From Takakia lepidozioides (lineage: Eukaryota; Streptophyta; Takakiopsida; Takakiales; Takakiaceae): DNA of 64,000 bases. The notes under the pieces were generated by a model, which was not told where the DNA came from, did not search any database, and saw only the letters and a program-made list of their open reading frames with translations. Below are positions 1 to 10,242 of this stretch, one piece after another. Position 1 is the stretch's first letter. Each line of letters starts with the position of its first letter. Both the position numbers and the translations under genes were made by a program. The stretch covers positions 13,082,001 through 13,146,000 of the forward strand of contig CM060733.1 in NCBI GenBank assembly GCA_030704615.1, in the 5' to 3' direction.

Positions 1-1570
1 TACCCGAGTAGCTGCAGCAAACAGTTCCTTGCAGCCTCTCAATTTGTTTCCAACTACCATAAGGTAAGCAAAGCAAACTAGGGCCTGGAAAACAGATGTG
101 TGTCTCTCACACAAGCCATCATAAACCCGGCTGTCACAACAAAGCAAAGGTTTTCCATTGGCTGGGCCATAGCCCATTGTAGAAAACATTACACTTGTTC
201 TTCATAAATAAAGGAAGGAGAGAGGTAGGATCAAGAAAAACCATAGAGTAGTTGAGTTTTTCAACATTTTAAGATGAGTCCCTGGCAAGCAATTCCTTCC
301 CCGGCTCTGCAATCCCACTTGGCATCTAGCAGCACCTAGACATCAGTATATCAAGTGGAAGCCCTCACCTGTGCCCGTCCCAAAAACAACCACAACGCAT
401 TGTGAGTTAGTGAGGATGCACGAGGTGAATAGCAGGCTTCCACACTTGCTATCGAGGTCACATACACTTGAATCTAAGCGCAAAGAATGCCAAAGAAAGC
501 AGGGAAGCAAGACAAACAATTTTTTATTTTATTTTTTACTGTTTGGGGGAGAATCGCCATCTCTCCACAAGCCTAACCGGCAGGGAGGTCTCTGCCAGCA
601 CCACAACACTGCTACCTTAACCAAAACAAAGTCTTGCCAAGCATAAGAAAAAAGAGCTTGGTCTCAAAAGGTGGGGTTTATAAAGGGAGGGAGAGAGAGA
701 CTTCCTTGTTCTACCAAGACGCCGCCATTCATCAAAGATCCAGAGGAGGGCTCCTAGGGAAACGTCATAAGTAGGCAGGTGGTACCTCCGCCATGCCGTG
801 GTTCCCTTGTGCAGCAAAAAAACAGACAAATGAGACAGTGAATCTTCCCTCATCTCTAAGCCACCGCCACCGCCTTAAAGAGCCCGCATAGGCGGCACTC
901 ATAGGAGCCATAACTACTCAAGGATTGGCAGCTCAAGGTATCTGCAGCACGAGCACCATCGCGCGCACTCTCGCAACGCAAAAAAAAGACATTAGGGTTG
1001 CGCAGGGTTTTCCCCTGTCTGGCCCATCATTCATCATTCTTAGGATGAAAAACATCCGCCAGTCTGTTCGCCCGACGGACGTTATCCGTTTTCCATTCGC
1101 GGAAGATGAAAAATGTCGTGCGTTCATCCTGTCTTGAACTGGACGGATGCAGTCCGCTTTTCATCTAGTTTAGATGAAAAACATCGGGGTAAAAAATCTT
1201 TGTGTAGACCTGTCTTGTCCCGTATTTTAGGTCCTGACAGATGAAATCTTTTTTTCATCCAGGTTGGATTGAAAAACTAAACACTGACGGGCGTTTTGCA
1301 CTCAGTATATTCCGGGTTGGTGTCCGGATGAAGCAAAAAACCTCACAGGTATTAGTGAAGAAAAGTTTTACTAGGGAAAAAAATGTATTATGAATGAAAA
1401 ACATCTAAAATTCCATGCAACCCAATTTTTTCAATTTTTTCAAAAATGGAAGTCGGGACAACAATTCCATAAACCCAGTTTCCAGAGGGAGAGAGAGGGA
1501 GAGAGAGGGACAGAGAGAGGGAGTGAGAGTGAGAGATCAGGAAACGAAAAATAAAATAAAATAAAAAAAT
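1..1570. other. intergenic stretch, no gene seen
   Basis: I see no supported gene in this stretch. Reading frames here are short and lack recognisable domains. From about 1021 to 1400 the sequence repeatedly uses variants of GATGAAAAACATC and its complement, separated by C/G-rich pieces. This looks like decayed repeat DNA rather than coding sequence. A GA-rich microsatellite lies at about 1485-1535. Nothing else can be supported. Confidence 0.6.
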
Positions 1571-1637
1571 TGGGGGGGGGAGTGACTGAGCAGCTGTCCT
1601 CAGTAGCTGCAGCTGCAAGGTCACTCCCCCCCCCCCT
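1571..1637. repeat. short inverted repeat with G-run/C-run ends
   Basis: A G-run followed by GAGTGAC at 1571-1585 is mirrored by GTCACTC followed by a C-run at about 1619-1637, with a loop of about 35 bases that is rich in CAGCTG. The stem is perfect over GAGTGAC and the homopolymer runs. It could be a fold-back element end or a remnant of the neighbouring G-run-bearing transposon termini. No flanking duplication was identified. Confidence 0.45.
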
Positions 1638-1739
1638 CCCACATTTTTTTTTTCTTTGTTGCCCCCTCTCTCCCTTTGTCTCCCTCTCTACTGGGAATTG
1701 GCAGTTTGCTATCAGTGTTGACTTCTTGTTTTCTCATCC

Positions 1740-1800
1740 TCTATCGGATTAATTCTATATATGAAGGTAAGTCCTACTACCAGAGGTTGTAGAGGTTGTA
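1740..1800 (+). repeat. LINE-A 3'-region fragment
   Basis: The stretch from about 1745 to 1785 (a GGATTAATTC start, then a GGTAAGTC and TACTACCA core) closely matches the LINE-A copy at about 35520-35560 inside the CAP-G2 gene. It is followed by three copies of AGAGGTTGT. I read it as a short decayed fragment of the same LINE family, lying just upstream of the CACTA-type gene. Confidence 0.45.
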
Positions 1801-1851
1801 GAGGTTGTTTCCTAATGAGGCTAACTTGTGGGTTTGCATGACAGGTGCCAG

Positions 1852-2969
1852 CTTATGGGGAAAGAGAAGAAGTCCCCTGCCCCAAAGAAAGGGGCGGACA
1901 ATCCGTTTGCTCTGCCGGCACGTGTGATGTGCCAGGGCGTCTCACGGTTAACCAGCCCTATTGACAGCCGCAGCCGGAGGGCTCGTCTGCCCCCCGAGGC
2001 CAGTACCCCCCCTCTTGTCCACATCTTGGATGCGCCAGGGGCCGGCTCAGCCAGCTCTCCTATTCGGGAGGTTATTGCTGAGCCGGATGCTCAGTTGAGC
2101 ACACCCCCGGCCACCAAGACGGGTGGCAAGCACATCACCCGTTCGGGGGCCCGGTATGGGCAACTTTTGGATGTCACCCCCATAACGACCCCTTCTTCCG
2201 CAGCAAAGGTGCACTTGCCAAGGCCCAACGTCACGTTCAAGGCCTTTGAAAGCCTCCATTGCTAGCCCATTGTTGTCGATGAGGGAGGAGGAGACGAGGA
2301 GGGCCAATGAAGTGGCCGAGATAGCGAAGCGCCTCAAAGAAGTCAAGCCGGGTGAGGGCTTCTACCCTGATACGCATTTGGGGGGGGCGGCAGCGGAGGT
2401 ATGGGCCGGTTTGGAGCGGCCTAGCCGATCAGCGACGCCGCCCCCTGAGCCTGAGCGGTCAGCAATGAAGGGCCTGGACTACGGGGTGCCGCCGCCGGCT
2501 ATGCTCCACATCTGGAATCTACTTCCAGTGGTGCTCCAGGAGGGGATAGCGCGGGCACATCCGGCAACGGGGACTCCTGCCACATCGGGTGACACCGGGG
2601 GCGCGTAGGACAAGCTTGCAAAGGTACAACTGTCGCACCTTGTTCCATGTTTTATCCTTTCCTTTGCATGCATGATTTTCTTTGTTGTTTGTTTCTTTTT
2701 TTGAATTTGGAGGGGTTATTTGTCTTCAGGAGGCAGCAATATGGCTGGCCTCATTGGTGCAGTCCAGTGGGGTTGCCAAAGAGGGAGAGCACGTGGTGTT
2801 CATGAAGGACCCGAACACCAAATGTAAGAAGAAGAGGCCTCGACCTCCCGAGATCCCTTTTACCATCAATGAAGGGGCTGCCGAGGAGAGAGAGAGAAGG
2901 GAGAGGGAGAAGGAGAGAGATGAAATAGCGGGGAAGGGGAAGGAGATGGTCGTGGAGAAGGGGAAGGAA

Positions 2970-3000
<31 letters not shown>

Positions 3001-4139
3001 CCCATGGAGAGGAAGGGGTGAGTGTGCATGCGGGGGAGGGCAGTGGGGTAACAAAGGAGCAGGGGAAGGAGGCTACAAAGAAGGGAGAGGGTGGGAAGAA
3101 GAACATGCCCTTGGCGATACATGACGTGGAGTTAGCAAAGATCGTGGTGCCACCGGTGGAGGTGAATCGCCATGGTGACCCCTGCGGTGCGTTCTGGGAG
3201 GCTATGAAGAAGCCAGCCTTCGAACTCGCAATGAGGTGGTTCCTTTTGCATATCGAGTGGGCTGATCAGCACTTTGGCGCGAAGCGGGCATATGCCCATG
3301 AGTTAGACCGCCGGTTTACGGGCAATTGGAGTGACACAAGGGTGATGGAGATGGTGGGGCGAAACTTGAAGGACAGGAGGTACCGTGTAAGACAGATCAT
3401 TCGGAGGGCAATGGAAAAGGGGGCCATACCCAAACCACCTCATGGAATTACACGGGTTGGCAAATCCTGAATCATGTCACATTCCATTTGTCGCATGTGC
3501 ATTAATGAGGTGGATTCGATGCAACGTATGTGTGTAATTCACTAATTGTTGGGGGGGGGGGGGGGGGGGGGCATAGGTATCGTGGGATGCACTCATTGCG
3601 GGAGAGAATGATGCCGCAAACAAGGCCAAATTTGACCGGGCACGCGAAGCAACAACAGTCCGCCTTGACAAGCACGAATCCACACACAAGTGGGGCGCCG
3701 ACAGATCCAAGGGTTTTATCTTGCGATTTGTAAGTCGTACTTCCCTATGGATTTTGTTATGTCTTCTTTCTGGCTCCATCATCGCAAAGAACTGACTTTA
3801 ATTTGTGGCATGTATAGCAACGCGCGTTTGAGAGGAAGCCATCTCCGGTAGAGTACAACTAAGGAGCATGGTTGGCAATCCCTCATGAAGAACATGGCCA
3901 ACACGGAGGGGATGAGTGCACTACAGGGCACTAGTATGGATGAGGTCGGGGGTCATGGCCAGGGATTGGATGAGAGCTCTATGGGACTTGGGGGAACGCC
4001 GCCTCATTTAGGTGCTTTAGCAAAGGGTGCGGAGTCATCAGGCTCACCTTTGAGTCCTCCACTGAGGATGAGGATGAGGATGAGGATGACTAGTCCTAGT
4101 CCACGTAGGTCCCAGGGTCAGCCTACTGAACCCTTGTGA
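1852..4139 (+). pseudogene. CACTA-type Transposase_24-like gene, degenerate
   Basis: This is a split gene resembling the second protein of plant En/Spm (CACTA) transposons (Transposase_24, also called Ptta). Reading starts at ATG 1852 (MGKEKKSPAPKKG). The frame changes near 2240 and continues to about 2605. A further exon starts after an AG near 2729 (EAAIWLASLVQSSG) and runs to 3455. It encodes a lysine run at about 2970-2999, then the conserved part ending NLKDRRYRVRQIIRRAMEKG. A phase-0 intron (3456-3576) containing a 20-base G run joins VSWDALIAGENDAANKAKFD, followed by the family-typical H-T-K-W-G-A-D block. Another short exon near 3819 (QRAFERKPSPVEYN) ends at a stop, and the frame then shifts to a Ser/Gly/Pro-rich tail ending at 4139. 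The main transposase (TNP2 type) is absent, so the element is defective. Splice sites are inferred. Confidence 0.6.
3551..3570 (+). repeat. 20-base poly-G tract in intron
   Basis: An uninterrupted G run lies just before the intron acceptor at 3576 in the Transposase_24-like gene. It sits where a polypyrimidine tract would normally be, so splicing at this acceptor may be poor. Its length may also be unreliable because homopolymers are error-prone. Confidence 0.8.
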
Positions 4140-4289
4140 GCTTTTCAGCTCATTTCCTGTAAATATATTTCCATATTTTCATCTTCCAGCTTATTCATGT
4201 GTCGCACTGTCCTCACCCTCGATTCATGCTTGCTCAATTGTGTACCTGCTAAATCAGAGAAATGGAACTGTAAGGTCTTCCATCCCAAA

Positions 4290-5063
4290 AACAAAACAGG
4301 CAAAAACAAAAACCACCCCCAATTCACCCCCAAAATCAACCCCCAACCCCCCCTCCCCCCACCAGGCTGCCCCAGCGACTGCAGGACGTCGCATTGGCGA
4401 CATGCTTTTTGGTTGGGGGTCGCAAGCCACGACGGTCGGGCGTCACAAATCCCATTTGCGGGCGGCAACGCCGACACCCCCTGCGAGGTGTTTTTTTGGT
4501 CCGGGGGTCGCCACCCTGCCCCTGCCTACGCCACGTCTTTTTTTTTGGATTAAATATAAAAAAAACGACGCCAGAGCGTCGCGAAAACCCACGCCCGGGC
4601 GTGGCGGAGCCTGACTCCTGCTCCTGCTGTTTTTTTTTTTGCCACGCCCCAATAGTCGCTTGCAGCGACGCACTGGCGTCGTTTGGTGTACCCACCCGGC
4701 TTTACGCCACGTGTTTTTTGGTTAAGGATGAGACTCTCGGCAGGTTAGAAAGAAAAGGGATGCGACGCCGCGCCGTCACCCCCACCAACGCCGTCGGCTG
4801 GAGGGCCGCGACGGCGAGACGTCGCTCGAAAAAGGCCCCTGTCATTGGCGCGGACGACCTGAAAAGCGACGTCCGGTAGTTGCGGGAGTTGGGGCGGGGG
4901 CTCGCAACCCCCATACTTCGCATTTTGGCGACGTCATTTTGGCGACGCCCATGCGACTGCCGGGCGTTGCAAATTCTGTGCCTGCCCCCTGCCCGAAATG
5001 GGTGTTTTCCCGACGCTGCGGCGTGGCTCGGGCGTCGCAAAGGCCCCCCTTTTCATGTAGTGA
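4290..5063 (+). mobile_element. CACTA-type element, right terminal region
   Basis: This GC-rich stretch is packed with GCGACG/CGTCGC and GGCGTCGC motifs in both orientations, more than twenty in about 700 bases. It ends in a C-run, then TTTTCATGTAGTG at 5063. Read from the other strand the end is CACTACATGAAAAGGGGGG, the typical CACTA terminal sequence followed by subterminal repeats. The Transposase_24-like gene lies directly upstream, consistent with one defective element. I could not find a matching left end. Immediately to the right, a gypsy protease domain begins in mid-domain. Confidence 0.65.
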
Positions 5064-6205
5064 GATGGCACGCGTTATGAGCCCCTGGGTTTGGTCACCA
5101 TCCCTATTAAGGTCAGTTGCAAGTCGGTCACACGGACTTGCATAGTTACCATTGGCGAGCAATTGCTGTTAGGCTTGGATTGGATGTGTGCTGGAGGGGC
5201 CAAGATTGATGTGGTTGAAAACATCAAGTGGCTTGCCAGTGGCAGCTCCTCACCCCACAAGGTGCAGTTCAGCTTTGTCTCCTTGCCTGCTGGTTGTGCC
5301 ACTACGCATCTCTCTCACATGCGCACCATTGTTGCTGAAACAAGACGGCAGGCTGGTGAGCAATACAACTGGACACGTTACTTTAACTTTGCCAAGACGG
5401 CTCCTTCCACCTTGTATCAGTGGCAGCCACCTTTGCCTGGTAAGAAGAGTGGCCCTCCCATTCCAATCCCAGGTAATACCACTCTTCTTCGCAATCCCAC
5501 TGACTTTGTTACACCTGCCTCATCCCAAAGGATTTTTTCTCTTGGCCTCACCTTTCTTGGTCCACAAGGTAGTTATCTTGAAGTTGAGGGATGCAAATGC
5601 TTGATGCTTTCCAAACATTGCTTGATTGCATCTGGGGTACTGGATCGGGGCTTTTGAGGGGAGCTCAGACTTCTTGTTGCCAACCCAGAACGCATACCAA
5701 TCACCATCCGCAAGGGTCAGGTCCTAGCACGCCTCACTGCCACCCCATTGACAGATTTGGGAGAGGTGCAACATGATTTAAGTTTTGCTGACATTGGCCT
5801 GTCTGATGATCCTGTAGATCAATTGCATCTCTTGGCGCAATCCATGGCTGCACCTAAGGTCCGCCCCTCACTCCTGCGCAATCTGCTCATCTTGATCAGG
5901 TCACGACTGATATCAAAATGGGCTCTAGTCTCACTAAAAATGAAAGGTCTCGTCTATATCATGTTATTCGTGACAATCTAGATGTTTTCAGTGCCGGTTC
6001 ACTGTGATGTTTCAAAAAGCAACGCCCTGAGCATATTGGGACATCCCTACAAGACGCACAAAAATACCTTTGTTGGGTCGTACCGATGTTCTCCATCATG
6101 ACATTGTCACTGAGGGTAGCCCTGTCAAACAATATGCTTATAGAGAAAGCATCAAAGAGCGCGAAATTATGCATAACCGAATTGACCAAGATGCTTGATG
6201 CATGA

Positions 6206-7104
6206 GTTATTAAACCCTATATTTCCCCCTGGGCCAACCCCATCGTGTTGGTTGCCAAGAAAGATGGTACCACCCGTTTCTGTGTTGACTTCCGACGTCT
6301 AAATGCCCTAACCAAAAAGGATGTATATCCCTTACTTCGCATTAATGATACTTTGGATCAACTCAATGGTGCCTCTCTCTTCTCTTCCTTGGATCTTGCT
6401 GCGGGCTTTTGGCAGGTTCCACTCACAGAGTCAGCCAAGGAGAAAACTGCGTGCACCTGCCTCCCAAGCCTGCGTCGGAATCGCAAGGTTCAATAACAGT
6501 ACATATTGGGATAGTAGTTGGAGGAGGGGCGGTTGCTGACATTAAGATGGGCCTCTTTCAGTTTGAAACCATGCCTTTTGGATTATGTAATGCCACTGCC
6601 ACCTTTCAACGTCTCATGGATGTCGTTCTAGGGAACTTGCGCTAAGAATGTGCATTTGTATATATTGATGACATCAACGTTTACTCAGCTGACTTTGATT
6701 CTCACATGTTGGATCTGATGCGAGTTCTGTGCAAGCTTAGAGGAGTAGGCCTCAAAGTGAAAGCCAAGAAATGTGATCTGTGCATGACGAAGCTTCATTT
6801 TCTTGGCCATCTTCTCTCAGCTAAAGGCATTAGCCCTGACCCTGCCAAAATTCAGGCTGTCTGGGAATATCCCACTCCATGTGACAAAAATTGTGTCCGT
6901 GCTTTCCTTGGGTTAGCCTCTTACTATCGTCGTTTCATTAAACACTTTGCTCACATTGCTGCTGCGCTTAATCAGTTGTTATGCAAAGATGTTCGCTTTC
7001 TTTGGGGCCAGTCCCAAATCACTGCTTTCGAGAAACTCAAAATAGCCCTCACCAGTGCACCCATTCTAGTCTTTCCTAATTTTTCACTGTCCTTTATTCT
7101 TTAG
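6206..7104 (+). pseudogene. gypsy reverse transcriptase domain (broken)
   Basis: RT motifs appear in order: WANPIVLVAKKDGTTRFCVD, the [11 protein letters not shown] box with the first catalytic Asp, [20 protein letters not shown], then YIDD near 6660. The FLGHLLSAKGISPDPAKI block follows and then ALTSAPIL, the start of the RNase H connection. An in-frame stop separates [13 protein letters not shown] from the YIDD box, and the segment between the first Asp box and FETMPFG is interrupted by unrelated sequence. RNase H beyond 7104 is unrecognisable apart from a short I-D-A-S-D trace. Confidence 0.85.
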
Positions 7105-7489
7105 ATTGATGCCTCTGACCTGGTTGTTTCAGCTATTCTAGATTGAATTGTACCTTTCTCCTTCTAGTTCTGGTTTTGGCACTGAATCCTCTCCATAGGG
7201 AAATCTGCTTATGTGCTTCATTGTCCTTGGTTGCATCTTCATGGAGTCTCCCTTGTCATTCAGTTGAGCTAAAAGCCTTCCCATGGAGATCACTGAGGCG
7301 GACACTCCATTATGCTCACACTAACCCAAGGGCTGGCTATGGCAACTGCAACCATGGAGGACCTACTTCATCAAGCCCTCCTCCAGAAGTGTAAGACCAA
7401 CACTCATCTGTCGGGCCTCTCGTCCTGTCTCCTCAGGCAAGTCAGCTATCATCTCCCCTCTCATAGGGAGCATGACGGTAAGTTGGTTA

Positions 7490-8131
7490 AGGTAGTTCAT
7501 GTTCATGGGCAAGAGACTGCCGTGGAGGTCCCTACTAGGAGCTCTATGCCTGCATTGCTTGAACTTTACCATTGCTCACTATATGCTGGTCATTTAGGCA
7601 TTGACAAAACTGTCAAGAGACTCCTCCAGGAAAAATACCATTGGAAGGGGTTAACTAAGGATGTGGCAGATTTCATTTCTAAGTGTGTTCTATGTAAGTC
7701 TAAAACACTGCTGCCTAGGACCATCGCTCCTCTTAAATTACAACCAATTCCGGTGACTGAGTTGTTTGCCCGAGTTGGTCTTGATCTTGTTGGACCCCTC
7801 AAAACTACGACTAAGGGCAATAGCTACATTGGTGTGGCTACTGATTACCTGTCTAAGTGGGTTGAGATCCGACCATTGGTTGCTAAGGATAGTGACGAGG
7901 TGGTTCAATTCTTCTTTGATGAAATCCTGGTACGCCAGGGTTGTCCCCTTGAAATTTTAACTGATCAGGGTACGGAGTTTTGTAACCAGCTGATGGAGGT
8001 TGTGTGCTTTAATTTAGATGTCAAGCATCGCTTGACTGCTCCCTACAACCCCCAGTGCAATGGGCTTACAGAGAGATTCAACAAAACCATGTGCCAGTTG
8101 TTAGAAAAGAACGGGGCTCTCACTGAAGAAT
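7490..8131 (+). pseudogene. gypsy integrase domain
   Basis: This is the best preserved part of the element. The H2C2 zinc-binding region is visible: H near 7570 and in YAGHLG, then CVLCKS near 7687. The DDE core shows GLDLVGPL (first Asp), LTDQGTEF (second Asp) and NGLTERFNKT (Glu). A premature stop follows at about 8130. The continuation (ARTPLHVPVLQ type) and a later tail, VCVRLQPGKQVTKSKMRIDG at about 8420-8690, lie in other frames. The open stretch begins near 7312, but there is no reason to treat that as a real start. Confidence 0.85.
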
Positions 8132-8698
8132 GAGATGTTACTCAACCCATTCTCATATTTGCCTACAGGACCTCGGTACATGCCAGCACTCGCTTTTCTC
8201 CTTTTGAATTATTGTATGGCCGCAAGGCTCGCACCCCTCTTCATGTCCCTGTGCTTCAAACTCAGGTTGAGGAGCCCATCATATGGGAAGAATTTCTTAC
8301 TCAACTCACTTCTCATCGTTTGCGTTTATTAGAAACTGCTAAACACAACATTCAGGTTTCTCACGTTGCTCAGGCCCAACCGTAGGGTTGTTTACTTTGA
8401 ATTTTTTTCTCTAGGCCAGACTGTTTGTGTTCGGTTGCAGCCTGGCAAACAGGTCACCAAGTCCAAGATGCGGATCGATGGGCCTTATCTGATTCATGCG
8501 ATTTTGCCTGGTCGACAATACCGTCTTCTTCCTCAACATCCTTCTACGGCGGAGACTGCAGGGACTGTTCATGTTTCCCAACTTGTCCCTTCTAAGCTGC
8601 AGTTTGATTTGACCTGCCTCAACGTGGAGAATCGTCATGTGGTTTTAACTCCCAAGAAGCGTGCTCGGCTTGATTCTGCTTCAGTTGCTACCTAGACT

Positions 8699-9472
8699 TA
8701 CTCATGACACTATATTTTATTCAGCTGGTCCCTACCTTGGATCCATCTCATTTCTCTTTGTAGTTCTCCAGGTTGCACACCTCACAAGATGTGGTTTTTC
8801 CCCAACAAGGTTTTGTCCTTCGCTCAAGTTGCAGAGCAAGATTTTCCTTGTTGCGGTTTTTTCATCCTATCTTGGAGTGACCTTGAGCGACACTGCTCCC
8901 TGTCTTGAGCATAGTGTTTGTTAGATGGCTCGCTGGAGCTCGCTCCTCTGTGTGCCATGAGGCTTTATATATATAATGGCTAGATTCCCTCTAGATACCT
9001 TTTTGACATTTGGATGGACAGACGCTGGATGATGACCGTCGGAAAAGGGCTTGGATGAAACCAGCTGGAAACACTTTATTTTGAAACTAAGTATTGTCTT
9101 ATATTAACAGCTAGCTTATCTTTAAAATAAAATGAGGTGGCGTCCTATCTGGACAGACACCCAGATGGAATCCAAATAACCAATCAGGGCTTGCCACCTG
9201 GTTAGATGAGATTGTGGGCCTTCATTTATAAAAGAGATCAGCACGACGCTTAAGGCAGCGGTGTACGTTTGGTGTGTAAATCCTAGTGTACCTGTGTGAG
9301 AGATTTGGATGAAGAAGGTGTGAGTGAGGATGTGCTGCTAACCCATGTGAATGATTTTGACTCCTCTGGATCCTGCCTATCTCGCTAGCCTGCTTTATCG
9401 AGCACACATCCCCGTGATAGCTCAATACTCGTAGATGAAGAGGAATAACGGGGTGGGCGAGAATCTGGCTTT
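8699..9472 (+). other. possible gypsy 3' LTR region
   Basis: This non-coding stretch follows the gypsy tail. It contains a TATA-like TTTATAAAAG at about 9228, and the segment from TGTT near 8919 to TTTACA at 9472 would fit TG...CA LTR ends. No polypurine tract is visible before 8919 and no second LTR copy is available for comparison, so this is only a suggestion. Confidence 0.2.
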
Positions 9473-10242
9473 ACACGCCTAGGCGTCGTATCTCGCACCA
9501 CAGGGTGGGAAAAAAAAAAAAAAAAAAAAAAAAACACTTCGCATTTTGATTGCGATGCCCAGGGCGTCGCATTTGAGTTTTTTTTGGTTGATAACTCATC
9601 TGCGGCGTCGCTACAAATGACTTGATCATTTTTTGGTTTCTAGAATGCAGGAAAAGCGACGCTTATATTTGAGCGACACTAGGAGTGTCGCTTTGAGGTC
9701 GCGACGATCAACGCTCGCATGAACTACCTTATGTACAATTAAATCATAAGTTTGTGTGTAAGTTCGGTAAGCGAATGTTGGTTAGTGTGAAGTGTTTTAC
9801 TATGTGTATAATCTAGAGGTCTTGAGTTCAAATTTGTCTAACAATATGTTGAATGAGTTAAGAACTGAACATGTATCGGCTACTTGCAAAACCATGTTGA
9901 AGGGTTAGGTTTCACACTACGTGGTTAATGTGTGTCCCGCCAATTTTTGAACCATGCGCAATCCCACCTTTTTTGGAACTATGTGGATCCCGCCAATCAA
10001 AATTCATTTTAAAAAAAAAAAAAAACCTGTATGGCCATTTTGCGATGCCATGGACGTCGCAACAGGGAATTTTCAGGGGGTTGGATCTGCGACCCCCTTG
10101 GCGTCACATTAAGTCTTACATTTTGCGACAGCCCCATAGCGACGCATCTCAGATTTGCGATTTCCTCGGGGCTGGAAAATCGCCATTAGTGACGCCAGGG
10201 GCGTCACTAGAGCGTCACTAACCCCCCCCCAAATGGTGTAGT
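9473..10242 (+). mobile_element. second CACTA-type terminal region
   Basis: This is another GCGACG-motif-rich stretch that ends in a C-run, then AAATGGTGTAGTG at about 10242. From the other strand it reads CACTACACCATTT plus a G-run, matching the layout of the terminus at 5063 but differing in sequence. It contains a poly(A) run at about 9510-9533 and an A-run at about 10012-10025. The phrase CTTCGCATTTTG near 9538 is shared with the first terminus near 4917. Both ends face the same way, so the gypsy fragment lies between two similarly oriented CACTA pieces. Confidence 0.6.

Larger units (their letters stand above)
5080..8698 (+). mobile_element. Ty3/gypsy retrotransposon pol, 5'-truncated and decayed
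   Basis: This is a plant Ty3/gypsy polyprotein remnant in the order protease (C-terminal half), reverse transcriptase, lost RNase H, integrase. Protease: the LLGLDWM block near 5170 is present, but the catalytic Asp-Ser/Thr-Gly part is missing because the homology starts next to the CACTA end at 5063. Integrase-to-end order is Ty3/gypsy, not Ty1/copia. The frame changes and stop codons occur several times, including one just before the YIDD box near 6645 and an extra block of roughly 70-90 bases inside RT (about 6450-6545). No gag and no paired LTRs were found. It cannot encode a working polyprotein. Confidence 0.85.

Noticed and set aside
371-1137. Short open frames on both strands near the window start
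   Set aside because: No domain, no conservation evidence, and they overlap repeat-like sequence.
2726-3122. Minus-strand frames rich in Phe, Leu or Ser
   Set aside because: They are antisense of the lysine-coding simple repeat in the Transposase_24-like gene.
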